The translations under genes and the position numbers were made by a program. Positions 44,984 to 56,300 of a DNA stretch of 64,000 bases are shown piece after piece. The notes under the pieces were generated by a model, which was given only the letters and a program-made list of their open reading frames with translations, did no database searches and was not told the origin of the DNA. Origin of the DNA: Cyanophora paradoxa (taxonomy: Eukaryota; Glaucocystophyceae; Cyanophorales; Cyanophoraceae); contig QPMI01000514.1 in the NCBI GenBank assembly GCA_004431415.1, positions 248,001 through 312,000 of the forward strand. Direction: 5' to 3'. Numbering within the stretch: the first letter of the stretch is position 1; each line of letters opens with the position of its first letter.

Positions 44984-44994
44984 ACGTACATGCA

Positions 44995-46326
44995 TTTTTT
45001 TTGGTGAATTACCGGCCACAGTCTCTAGACACCAGCACTGCGGGGGCTGCCCAGGGGGCATAAAGACAAAAAAGCAAAATAACTAAGACAAGAGCACGAA
45101 TTCGAAGAAAGATAAGACAAAGAGCCAAAATCGACAATAAAAAAGGAAAGACACAGAGCTCGAGACAGATCGATTGCGAGAAGAGACGATAAATCGAGCA
45201 GATCTAGGGACAGAGGATAACTGACACGAAGAAGAGCCAGAGCTAGAGGATAACTGACACGAAGAAGAGCCAGAGCTAGAGATACCATCAATATCAGAAG
45301 GAATTACATCACTAAGAAGCGGGGGACAAAATTGAGAAAGATAAATAACAGGAAGAAGACAAGTAAGAGGAACAACAAGACGACATGGAGGCGGAGGCGA
45401 AGCAGGACAATGCGAAAGGGCAGAGCTACGGCACGAGGTCGAGGAGGACACAGGAGGCGGAGCAGGCGGATCAAGAGCAGGCAAAAGAACAGTCAAAGGA
45501 ATCACTAAAGCCGGCCGGGGTCGAGGCGGGCAATCGAACTGCAAACGACGGCGAACAACAGGTCGAGCACGAGGACTATAGCTAGTATTGGAACTAACTC
45601 TAGCATCAACACTACGATCAGAATCCGAACCAGACCGAACTAAACTAGAAGACGAAGAAGTACGCCGGCGCCGGCGGGATACGATCGCGACCAGCGAAGC
45701 AGAAGACGAAGGCAAAGGCGGTAGTCCGGTATCAAGAACAAAGGCCGGAGGGTCCGGCCCGGCAAACCGCCGGGGGGAAGTAGAAGGAGCCGCAGGCTCG
45801 GCAAGCCGGCGACGGGTACGACCACGAGTCCGGAAGGAGATCGGGGAAGCCGGTCCCGGAGCTGAGGGCCCAGGAGCAGAGCCAGGAGAAGGTAAGCCCG
45901 GCGAGAAATCTGACCCGGAGCCGGAACCCAGCGAACGACGACGACGAAGAGGCCCCCGAGGAGCCACGACGGGGAGCTACCGAGCAAAGTACTGACAGCC
46001 GGCGCCGAACACGGCGGCGGAGGTACCCCGCAGACAGTGGCAGGCGGAGAGTCCAGGGTCGATCGAGAGATCCGCCGACGGGAATGCGGCGGGGGCCGAC
46101 GAGACGGAAGAGGCGAGGAGGGGGCCGAGGAAGGGTCGGAGGCAGGGGAAGGGCCGCGAGCAGGTGACGGGGATCGCTGCCGGCGCCGAAGAGAGGGCAG
46201 CGAAGCAGGAGAAAGGTCGGGTGGCGCCGGATCAGATGACACGGAGGTCATGGCCATGGGCGGTGCAGAGAGAGACGAGCTCGAGGGCGCAAGGGCCCGA
46301 CGAGGGCGCCGGCGGCGAATCTCACG
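44995..46326 (-). mobile_element. 5'-truncated LINE copy
   Basis: 1332 bp matching the 3' end of the full-length LINE, flanked by perfect 11-bp copies of ACGTACATGCA (44984-44994 and 46327-46337), with eight T at its left end. The only frames present derive from the Ser/Arg/Pro-rich 3' region. It carries a 33-bp tandem duplication (around 45215-45285) absent from the other copies and a six-base insertion near 45098. Confidence 0.9.
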
Positions 46327-46337
46327 ACGTACATGCA

Positions 46338-47010
46338 CAGCGGCCGCAGGCTCCGCAGCCCGACCGCGGCCGGATGCCGGCCCGAAAAACCAAGACTGAA
46401 TTAAGGGGGGATCGATCCGGATTCAATGATTCGGATCCGGAGCTCGGCGCGGAGCTCGAGGATTTCGCACGGGCTGATATCCGATCATGATTTATACGTA
46501 CTGACCATGCCATGATGAGCCAAGCCGGCCCAGTGGAATTCGACAAACTTTGAGAAAGAGCTCGATCGATCGAGAGGGACGGGGACCGTCCCCGGGGACC
46601 CCGCGGGAATTCGAAGGATTGAAATGACATGATCAGGCCCTGATCATGAAGCCGGAGAACGTTAACGGAAATTGGGCCGAATTCGAAGAGGGACGGGTGC
46701 AGATATCGATGTAGACCTGGGGGGCGGGCCCAGCGGGCGCCCCTCCTAATTAGAATTGGAAGGGTCCGGGGCGGCGCTGCGAGCTCGTTGAGCTCGAGGG
46801 CCACGCGATTAATATTAATATTACAGCTATAGCTTGTACATGTTCTGCTATCGGGGCCTGCATGCGCATACCGTCGGCGTCGACAGATCGTGAAGGCGTG
46901 CCTGACGGCGTTCAATTTTTGATTTGCAATTGAGTAGATCTAGAAGTACTTGTGTTCAGGGAAAACAAAGGAACTGCGCACGCGCGTGCAAGTGCAGTGC
47001 ACACATGGAC
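46338..47010. other. Intergenic
   Basis: No convincing gene. Frames on the minus strand lack an ATG at their head and show no motif. Composition is mixed, with GATC and AATT words. The last coding frame of the minus-strand gene to the right stops at 47011. Confidence 0.5.
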
Positions 47011-50000
47011 CTAGCTATATAGGGCTGAAAAGGGAGAAGCTGCGACTGCAGGTTGCCCCTCCCCCTCCCCGCTGCTCAGGCCTGTCCCTTGGTCGCCTTT
47101 GTCCTGCCCGCCCCGCCCCGCCCCGCACTCAGATCCTGCTGAGGCCCGGCCTGCGCATGCGCCGGCCCACGGGCGTGAGCGCATGCGGCGACGCACCAGC
47201 CCATCGCTAGCGCTGGACTTTGCCTTGCGCTTGCGCTTGCGCCCGGCGCGGTGCCGGCCGGGCGGCTCGGGATCGAGGGCGAGGCCGAAGCCGGCGAGGA
47301 AGGCGGTGACGCGGCCCCGCCACTCGCGGTCCCTCGGGGCGCGGTCGTGCACCCCGACCCGCGGCCGCTCCCCCTCCGCCCCCCCGAACAGCGCTCGGTA
47401 GAATGGCTCCTCCTGGTAGGCTGCGGGGCCGGCGCAAGGATGTGAACGAACGGAGGTCGACAGCGGATGCGCGACGCGCCGCGCGGCACGGGGCGGGCCC
47501 CAGAGGCCTAGGGAGAGCATCGCACCCTCGAGCTGGTAGCAGAGGCCGCGGAGCGCAGCTTCGCGGGGCCCCATCACTGTCCCGGGCCCCGGCGCCCCCT
47601 CGCTCGCAGCGACGGCGGAATCGACGAGGCGCGGCGGGCGCACTGGCGAGGAGAGTGGCGTCGCGGGCGCGGCGGGCCGCGAAGAGGCGCACCCCGGCGG
47701 GCAGCCAAAAGTAGTGCTGCCGGAGGGGGCCGGGCGGTCAGCGCTGAGGAAGGGCCGAGGCGGCGGCGAAAGGCGGAGGGGGCGGCCGCGGGGATCACCT
47801 CCTCCCGGTGCCAGCGGAAGCGGATGCCGAAGCGCGGCGGGTCGCCCCGAACGATGACGTCGGGGGGCAGCGGGCCGCCCGTCTCCAGGGGAGCGTTCTC
47901 CGGCACCTCGTCGTCGGGCTCGGGGGGCCGCGCGGGGCCCACCTGCTTCAAGCGGCCGCCAAAGCGGTGGCGAAGAGTGCCGTCGTCGGCCAACCGCGGC
48001 CCCCGGGGGCCCCCGTACTGCCGCCGGGGAGGGCCCGCCTCTTGCGGGCGATGATGCGGCCCCTCCCCCTTTTCACTGCTCGGCCCGTCGTTCTGCCCGC
48101 CCCGTGAATCAGTCGCAATCTTTCGCTCTCAAACCGGCGTGTGCGTAGGCGCCGGGCACCTGCGGGGCGGCGGAGAGGGCGAGGGCCCTCCGCAGGCCGT
48201 GGTGCACCTCGATGTCGATGCCGCAGCGCACGAGGAAGGTCCGGAGGCGGTTCTTCCCGTCGCGCGAGCTCAGCTCGGGGTCGAGCACCCCGACGGCCGG
48301 CCGCCCACCCTCGGCCTCTGGACCTCCGGTGCCGAAGAGGGCCTGGTAGAACGGCTCGACGTGGTACTCTGCGGATGACGATGCGGTGAGCGGGAACTCT
48401 CTCGCTGGCCGCTGTGGCCGGCATGCGGATGCCCATCGCGATCGGGCGCCGGGCCCCGGGGCGGGCACCCTCGAGGCGGTAGCAGAGGCCGCGGAGAGCA
48501 GCCTCCTCGGGCCCCAGCACTGCCCCCGCCCCCGCGTGAGTCTTCAACGGCGGGCAGCCAGCGGCGGCAGGCGGCGGGCGGTGCGCGTACGTGCGATGAG
48601 GATGCTGTCGCGCACCCGGCGGGCAGCAAAGAGGCGCATGCCGACCGGTAGAGTAAATTTGTACTGTGCGGGCGGTCATGCCGAATTTTTTTTTGTGTGT
48701 GTGGAGGGGCGGGGGGGGGGGGGGGGGGGGGGGGGGGCAGGGGGAGGGGGGCTATTTATGAGGAGCAAGAGATTCTGAGATGGGAGCGCACAGTTGCGCC
48801 GTCGACCGCGAAGCAGACTTCGAAGCGACCGCGATCGGAGAGTCGTTTGATGTTAGGGGGGAGCGCCAGCTGCAGCTGGGCCTGGGCGCCCTCCGGCTCG
48901 AGCTCCTCCAGGGGGACGTTCTCCGGCACCGCGTCGTCGGCCTCGGGCGGCAGCGCCGCCTCCGCCTGCTGCGCATGCCCCGACCCGAGCGTGAGCTTCG
49001 AGCTCTGCCCGCGGAAGCTGAGGGCCTAGGGCTGGCCCGCGCCGCGCTGCACCTTGCCTTTCTTCCTCACGCGGCGCCGGCGCCGCGGCTGGCGCTGGGG
49101 CGGGGCTTCTTCCCCCCCCTGGTCCCCGGGCCTTGGGCGGCCCTTCGGAGAGGAATCCACGTTCCCTCGGGGGCCTGAGGAGGGCCCAGCGGCGTCCTGC
49201 TGGCTGGAAGGCGCGCCCCCATCCGCGGCGCTCCACTCTCCCTCCGAATCCTCGCTGCTTGGCCCGCGGCCGTCGCCCTGTACATGTCCATCCGCCACAT
49301 TAAAATTTGAACGATATCGAACAACGGATGGGGCTCGGGGTGACGCATGCTCACCCGGCTGTAGCTACCGCTTGAGGCGACAGCTTTGGGCATGCGGCCC
49401 GTCTTACGACCACGGCCCTCGATGATGCCGGAGAGGGCGAGAAATGCGCGGAGTCGCTTTCGCCCGTCGGTCGTCTTTAAATCTGGGTCGCGCACTCCGA
49501 CCCGCGGGGGCTCTTCCTGCCCAAAGAGAGCGGTGTAGAATGGCTCCGCCTGGTACTCTGCGGGTGCACAGGCAATGAGCAGAAGTAATCGATGAAAGAG
49601 ACGCGCGCGCGCGTCGGTGCCGCGCTCCAGATCCTATTGCAAGCCGCACCCGCCAGTCCGTTGCAGAGGCCACGGCGAACCGCCTCATCGGGGCCCGCCA
49701 CTGCGCCGGAGCTCTCGTTCAGATGGCGCCTCAAGACGTCAAGCGGGTGCCGGTGGCGGGCGCACGCGTGATGAGAATACTGTCGCGGATGCGGCGGGCT
49801 GCGAAGAGGCGCACGCCGGCAGGAAGGGTGTAATCGAACTGAGGAGCGGCCCATGAACAGCGCAGCGGGCGGCGGGCGGCGAGGCCGGCGCACCGAGAAG
49901 TTTTCCTTGAGGAATCGGAGCTGGAACCGCTGCGGGGCGCCGACGGGGGTGCCTGGTCGAAGGAAAACGTTGGGGGGCAGCGGCACCCCGTCCCCCAGCG

Positions 50001-52573
50001 GCCGGTCCTCTTGAGCGTCTGCCTCGTTGCCTGTATGGACGACCGGCCGCAGCTCGCCCGCCCGCCCGCGCCAGCTCGAGATCGTGTTCGGCGGCCCAAT
50101 GCGGTTGTTCCAGGGGGGCGGAGCGATGGAGCTGCAGCGGTCCGAGAGCCAGCGCACGAGCCGCAGGCGGGCCTCCGGCGAGCCCGGCTCGGGATCGTGC
50201 ACGCCGACGCGCGGCGCGTCCCCCTCCTCGAACAGCTCCCCGTAGAAGAGCTCCCCAGCGTACTCTGCCGCCCGCGCGCCCCGCCCGTCAGAGCGTCCGG
50301 CACGCGGATCTAGAGTAGGCAGAGCCCGAGCGAGCGAGCGCGGGCACCCTCGAGGGGGCGGCAGAGGCCGGCGCCCGGGCGGACGGCGGCGGCGGGCCCG
50401 AAGAGGGCGAGGGCGACGCGGTCCCGGGCCCGCGCGAGGCTCTCGGCGTCCTCCACGCCCTCCCGCACGCCCACGCGCACCTGCGCGGAGGCCGTCGGCC
50501 GTGGGCGCCCGCCCGCCCCCGCCCGGGGCCTGCGCGCGGCCGGCTCGCCTGCTGCTGGAGGTCCCCCCACAGGAAGCTGATCTCGATGCGGCGCTTGCCC
50601 GGCCCCAGCCTCCAAGAGTTCCTCACCCGATGCACGTTCGGCGGGAGCGCGGGTGCCCCCGCCTTCGCTGCCGCGTCGGGCCCGGCGGTGCATGCAGAGA
50701 CGCCCGGCGGGCATGGAAGGGCCCCGCAGGAGCGGAGGAAGGCGCGGAGGCGGCGACGGGCGGCGCGCGTGCCGGGCTGCGGGTCGCGCGGGCCGACCTC
50801 GACGGGCGGGCTCCCGCCGGGGCCGAAGAGGGCGCGAAAGAAGAGCTCGTGTGCGTAGTCCTCGACGGGGAAGCTGAGGCCGTGCCCCGCGGCCGCGCCG
50901 GGGCCGTGCAGCGCCAGCAGCGCCCGATCCCGCCACTGCAGGAAGGCCTGCGGGCCGGGGAGCGTGAGCCGGGAGGCGCGGCGGGCTCGGGTCGGGCCGG
51001 GCCGGGGCGGGGCGCCTGTGCGTCGGTGCCGGCGCCGAGGACGACACGGAAGGGCGCGGCGCCCCACTCGAGGTCGAGGTGGTCGAGCCCGCCGGGGGCG
51101 ACCGCCCACTGGGGCAGGGGCCCCCGGGGCCACCCCTCCGCCCCCTCCCCCTCGCTCTCCTCCTCGCCGGCGCCCGCTGGGGCGGCCGGCGCCTCCGTGC
51201 GCTCCTCCAGCCGCTCGTCTTCGTACGGCTCCTGCGAGCTCGAGGGGCAGCGATCGGCTGGCGCCCGGCCCGGAGAGGGCGGCGGGGCGCGGCGTGGGGC
51301 GGGGCGCACGGGGCGGCCCTCGAAGGCGCCGACGCGGCGCAGGTACGCCACGAGGCGCCTGCGGGCGGCGAGCGCGCCCGGCTCCCGGTCGTGCAGCCCG
51401 ACCTGCGCCCCGCCCCGCAGGCCCCGCCACGCTCGGCGCACGGCCGGCGCAGCCCGGGGCGGGCCGGCTGCAGCGCCGGCACCTTGGGCGGGTCGGCCGA
51501 GTCGAACATCTCCTTGTAGAAGCGCTCCGAGGCGTACTCTGCCCCCCGAATCGGAGGGCGCCGCGCTGGTCGCGAGCCGGAGGGCGCCGGGCCGGGGGGG
51601 ACGGACGGGCGAGGGGGTGCACGAGGCGCGCGCCAGCCTCCGCGGGGCCGTAGCAGGCGATGACCAGGCGGTCCCTCTCCCGCGTCGCCTCCTGCGCGGC
51701 CGCGCGCGCCTCAGCGGGGGCCCCGCGCGCCGGCGCAGCGCGCAGGGCGATCTCGACGCGCCTCGAGGCCGCACTGGAGGTTGTAGCTGAACTGCGGCCG
51801 CGCGACGGCGTGGGCACCGGCGTGGCAGGTGCCAAAGGGCGCGCGCACGTTCTCGCCCCGCCACTTGAGCTTGACGTAGTAGCGCCGCTTGGCGTAGAAA
51901 AGGTTTCGGGGGAGCGGGGCCCCCCGCTCGTCCAGGCAGAACCTTCTGCCCTTCGTGCTCGCCTGCGCCCCCCGCCTCGCCCATTCAGAGCCTCGGCGCA
52001 AGGCCCGGGGCCCGCGCACGGCCGGCGGGTGCGCGCACCGGTTCCGCCTTCCGGTCCTGCCCCTTGCCGCGTGCAGCTGCAGAGCGCCGCCCATCCTTCC
52101 GGCCGCCGGCCCGCGGTCGGGCAGAAGCGTCTGCTGGCGGGGCGCCGCCGGCCCCGTTAACGTTGGCCTCCGAATGCGCATCCGCACACGCGTCTTCCTC
52201 TTCCCCCTCGAGCTCCCCCTCTTCTTCCTCGATCGTCGGCCCGGTCTCATCATCAGGGCCACGGCCAGCTACGCGTATACGTACTGTACATGTTCCAGCG
52301 AAGCTCGCTGCGGCAGCCGCTGCGGCAGCCGCGGACGCCGCGGTCACCGCCGCAGCCGCCTGCTTGCGCGCAAAGCGTCAGCGCTGCTGCACGCGCTGAG
52401 CGCGGGCCCGCGGCCGGCCGCGGCCCGCGCGCGCCGTGACGCGACGAAATCGTCGGAGACCGCAGCGCACCGCTCACCTCGCTGTTCACTGCAGATGCGA
52501 TCTGAAGCGACGAGGGCTCCCAATCTGGGTCCCAGTCATCGTATTCATGATCATCGACGCCAATGTCCTGCAT
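47011..52573 (-). CDS. Unrecognised protein of six diverged tandem modules
   Basis: ATG at 52573 (QDIGVDDHEYDDWDPDWEP), then an acidic Glu/Asp-rich region and six modules of about 150 residues (51320-51962, 50700-51120, 50130-50660, 49420-49980, 48180-48870, 47290-47870). Each module has three parts: LP-N(V/I) plus a beta-like stretch (RYYVKLKWRGENV, RFGIRFRWHREEV); LPAGVRLFAARRIRDSILI with GPEEAALRGLCYRLEGA; and EPFYxALFG, VGVxDPEP, LRxFLxxCG. Introns recur at matching places, for example just before the E-Y-x-x-E-P-F-Y exon. Basic tracts (PRRRRRVRKKGK; RKRKRKAK) suggest nuclear entry. The first part faintly recalls an AP2/ERF DNA-binding sheet and helix (GTCHAGAHAVARPQF), which is inference only. 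Function unknown. The C-terminal exon and stop are approximate. Confidence 0.55.
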
Positions 52574-52631
52574 GCATGTGATCGATACCTGCGCGCACGG
52601 CGATTTGCGGCGGGCATTAGCGATTCGAGAG

Positions 52632-52639
52632 TTATAAAG
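52632..52639 (-). promoter_or_regulatory. Possible TATA-like element
   Basis: TTTATAAC on the minus strand, about 60 bp before the ATG of the tandem-module gene. Supported only by position and sequence. Confidence 0.25.
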
Positions 52640-53381
52640 GCGCGTTCAAAAGCTTGCCTCACTCCCTCGGGGCGGATTCGATCGTTCAAAACTTTGGGCG
52701 CTGCACCCTGCAGCAAGCGCTGACGGCGGCCGCCCCGCCTCTAGTTTGTATCCGCAGCCTGCAGGCTAGATCTTCCGAGTGCGCGCTCCTGCGCCGCTGT
52801 GCGGCAGTGATGTTGAGCTACAACGCTGTACCCCAGCCGAGGGCCTTCACCGATATCCGAATATTAATCGACGTCGACGTCGACTCGGCCTATACTAGTA
52901 TAGCGCCGCTAGCGGCCCCCGCGCACCGGCGCCCCGCGCCGGGCCCGACGTATATACAACTTACAATTATATAATATATACAAGGCAGCTGGGAACTTCG
53001 CAAGCCTGGGATCCCGGATCCTGGGCCGGATGAGCCGGAGCTATAGCTAGCGCTCGAGGCTGGGCCGGCGCCCCGGCCCCCAGGCGCCGGCCGATATCGA
53101 TCCACCTGCAGCTGGCCATGGCCCCGCAGCGCTAGCGCTAGCCTGGCAGTGCACGTGGCCATGGACCGTGATGCAAATGGACGACCCAGCTTCCAGCAGT
53201 TGCAAGTTGCAACCTCAATTCAATGCGGCTGAAATTGCGCAGGTTCAAATAGCGGGCTCGCGCGCGATCGCCGGCGCCGGCCGCGAGGGGCCGGGAGGGC
53301 AGGCTGTACATATGACGGCAGACGCTGTCCCCATTCGAATTTAGACTAAACGAAAATGAAAGAATACTATCAACAATGCTA
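52640..53381. other. Intergenic
   Basis: No gene seen. Contains nested palindromes (TCGACGTCGACGTCGA near 52870; GCGCTAGCGCTAGC near 53128) and low-complexity ATAT. It separates the tandem-module promoter from the 3' end of the helicase gene. Confidence 0.5.
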
Positions 53382-56300
53382 TTACTTCGAATTCGGGTTT
53401 CTATTAGAGAAAGCGTCCACGCGAACGTAGCGGACTTTTGGCGTACGCGTCGACGGAACAGGGGGGGTACCGGGTTCGCGGGGAGAATCGGAAGTGTCGC
53501 CGGGGGGTCGGTGGGGCGGGGGGCGGGCATCGGCGCTGCTGCGAGCACGCGGGGGACCAGGAGGCGGGGAGGGGGGCCGGGTCATGGCTCCTAGGGCAGA
53601 GGGGCCCAGGCCATCCCCGCCACCGCGTTCAAGCGAAAGAGGACGGGGGTACGAGACGTCGGATCTGAGACGCGGCGCACGATTAGGCAAGAGCAAACAG
53701 TACCCCCGAAGCACCAGGAGTTCGCGTACCCCGCGAGAGCGGCGGCCAGGCGGCCGGCAAGGAGCGTAGCGCGCTTCTTTGTAGTCACGCTGCGGGGTAA
53801 ATGTACAGGCCGTCGCGCGAAACAGTCAAGGCGCACGGATGAAGGGGAGGGGGTGTGTGTGTGTGTGTGTGTGGAGGGGGGGGGGGGGGGGGGGGGGGGG
53901 GCGGGTTCGCACGTCGCGATGGCGATCTGCTGGGCGCGGTAGGGCCCCAATACGAGCGCAAGCTCGCGGGCTCGAGTCAGGGCAGTGTAGAAAAGGTTTC
54001 GGTTGAGCTGTTCGCGGGGTACAGTGAGCGAGAAGCCGTAGGGTACGGTGAATGGGTCATGAGGGTACCATCACGTAGTGGGAGGGGTGCAGGACGAGGG
54101 CAACGGCGGGGTACTCGCTCCCCTGCGACTTGCTGCGGGACGCTCAGACGGGGAGGCTCCTGTAGCCTTCCCCGCGGCCGCCCGCGTGGACGAGGGGGTA
54201 CGGCGCACTGTATGGAGATGGCCCAGGCGAGCTGGAGCTCGGCGAGGTCGCCGGCGTCCCTAAAGTAGAGCACCTCCCGCTCCTGCGCGCCCCGCCGGCG
54301 CCGTCGGCGGCAGCGGCGGAGGGCGCAGCCGCGGAGACCGGAGGCGGAAGGTGCAGGGGGATCCGTCGTAAGAAGGGAGCCCGCGCTCACAACAGGCCTA
54401 GGAGGCCACCCGAAACGTTTAGCGCACGCTTGAGCCCTCGCATCCCCCCTCGCATCGTCGCTCAGGCAGGGGAAGCGGGAACGGGGGCGGGGGCGGGGGG
54501 AGAATCGGGCGCGGGTACGGTGCGCGTTTGGGGCCCAACTTTGGGCGGGGGCGGGGAGCGGGAGGTGCACCGGGTAGAGGAAGCGAACGACGAGTGCCTC
54601 GCGGTGCCGCGCCCCGCCGCGCCCCGCCTCAATCAGCGACGCCGGCCGCTGCGGCGCGGCGCCCCGTACACCGTGATCAGCAGCGGGGCCGACGACTCGG
54701 CAGAGGAAGTCCGGTGGACCGGAGGTGAGGTCGTCCAGCCTAGAGCTTAAAAGCAGGGCCTCCCCCGGTAGCAAGGTGCGAGCAGCCTCGGGCCAGGCGC
54801 GCCGGCGCTCAAAGAGCGGCGGGCCCCGCCGCGGGCCCCGACATGCGGATGTGCAGGCGAGGCGAGCGGCGACTCGGTCGGTGGGGTCGCACCGGGGCGA
54901 TGCGCTCGATGCGGTCGACGACGCCGACCTCGCCGTTGAAGACCCGCTTCCCCGCCTCGTAGTTGTTCACCTGCACGCGCGCGAGGGGCGTCCGAGGGGA
55001 GAGAACAACGGTTGGATGATTGCAAGACGACCGCAGCATTTCATGAGCTTGATCGAGAATCTAACGAGAAACAGCTGCTTCGAATTCGCACCGTCTGGAT
55101 GACACGGTCCCCCACCCTGAAGACCGTCCTCGCCCCCGCTGCGGCCTGCCCACGCGGCGCCACCGCTGCCTCCGCCGCCGCCCCGCCGCCCTGGCACGAG
55201 AGGAGAGGTGAGCGTGAGCGGGAGGGGAAGGGGGCAGGGCGCTGGTACCAGGCGGATCTCGGGGAGGTCGGGGCGCGGGGGGTTGAGGGCCTCCTGCGGG
55301 GCGGTGAGGAGGGTGGAGGAGGCGAGGGGCGGGCGGGGGGCGGGGGGCGGGCCTGGAGGAGGGCGTTGAGGCTGCGCACGCCGAGCCGGCCGGCCTTCAT
55401 GGGGGCCAGCACCTGCCCCGCCCCCGCCCCGCCCTCAGCGCACGCCTCCACGCCCCGCGTCGCCTCTGGAGCTCCGTGCGGGAGAGGTCGCGGGGAGGCA
55501 CGCTGCGGCGGGGCGGGGTCGGACCTGGAGGTCGCGGCGGGGGTGGAAGCCGAGGGCGCCGGCCGCCTCCGCCGCGAAGCGCCGCAGCCGCTCCAGGATC
55601 GCCTCCGCCTCCTGCCCGGCGAGCTCGAGCCTGAGCACGCCGGTCGTGCCGCAAGGCGGAATGGAGGAGATGGAAGGGGAGGAAGAAGAAGCGGGGCGGT
55701 GCGGGGCGGGGCGGGGGGCGCGGGGGGCGGGCCTCGGCGGGGAAGGCGACGCAGTCGGAGGGGAGGCCCCGCGAGACGTCCTCCGGCAGCTCCTCCATGC
55801 GCGGCGCCTCCCCTGAGGCCCCGGCGCAGGTAAGAGTGGCTCGGCGCGCGTTGGTAACGATGGTAACGCTCGGTGCGGCGCAGGAGGCGCACCGCGGTTG
55901 ATGCGGTGCGCGTTGGTCACGATGCGCGAGCGCTCTGCCTGCCGGAAGATCTGCGGGGGGACGCGAGTTCAGGGGCGCGAGGAGGGGCGCGGGGGCGGAT
56001 GGGCGGATGGCGGGTGCCTTCGAGAGGCGGACGACGGGGAGGAGGCGGGAGTCACAGAGCTCGCCGAAGACGCGCCCGGGGCCCACGCTGCCGGCGGGGT
56101 CAGCGGGCGGCGCAGCGCCGGGGCGCCGGCGGGGCGCACGAGGGGAGCTGGTCGACGTCGCCGACGAGCAGGAGGCGCGTGCCCGCCGCGCAGGCGCGCA
56201 GCAGCGCGTTCGCGAGGAAGAGGTCCACCATCGAGGACCTGCCCCGCGCTCAGGACGAAAGGGCCCCGGCCGGAGTCGAGCCGGGGCCGCCCGCACTCGT

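Noticed and set aside
46322-46915. Minus-strand frame of about 197 codons
   Set aside because: Head codon is TTG, the frame crosses the LINE target duplication, and no motif is visible.
51780-51962. Firm AP2/ERF domain call for the first module
   Set aside because: The GT-x-A-x-x-A-V-A-R pattern is suggestive, but the usual Trp and Arg contacts are not clearly present, so it is kept as an inference only.
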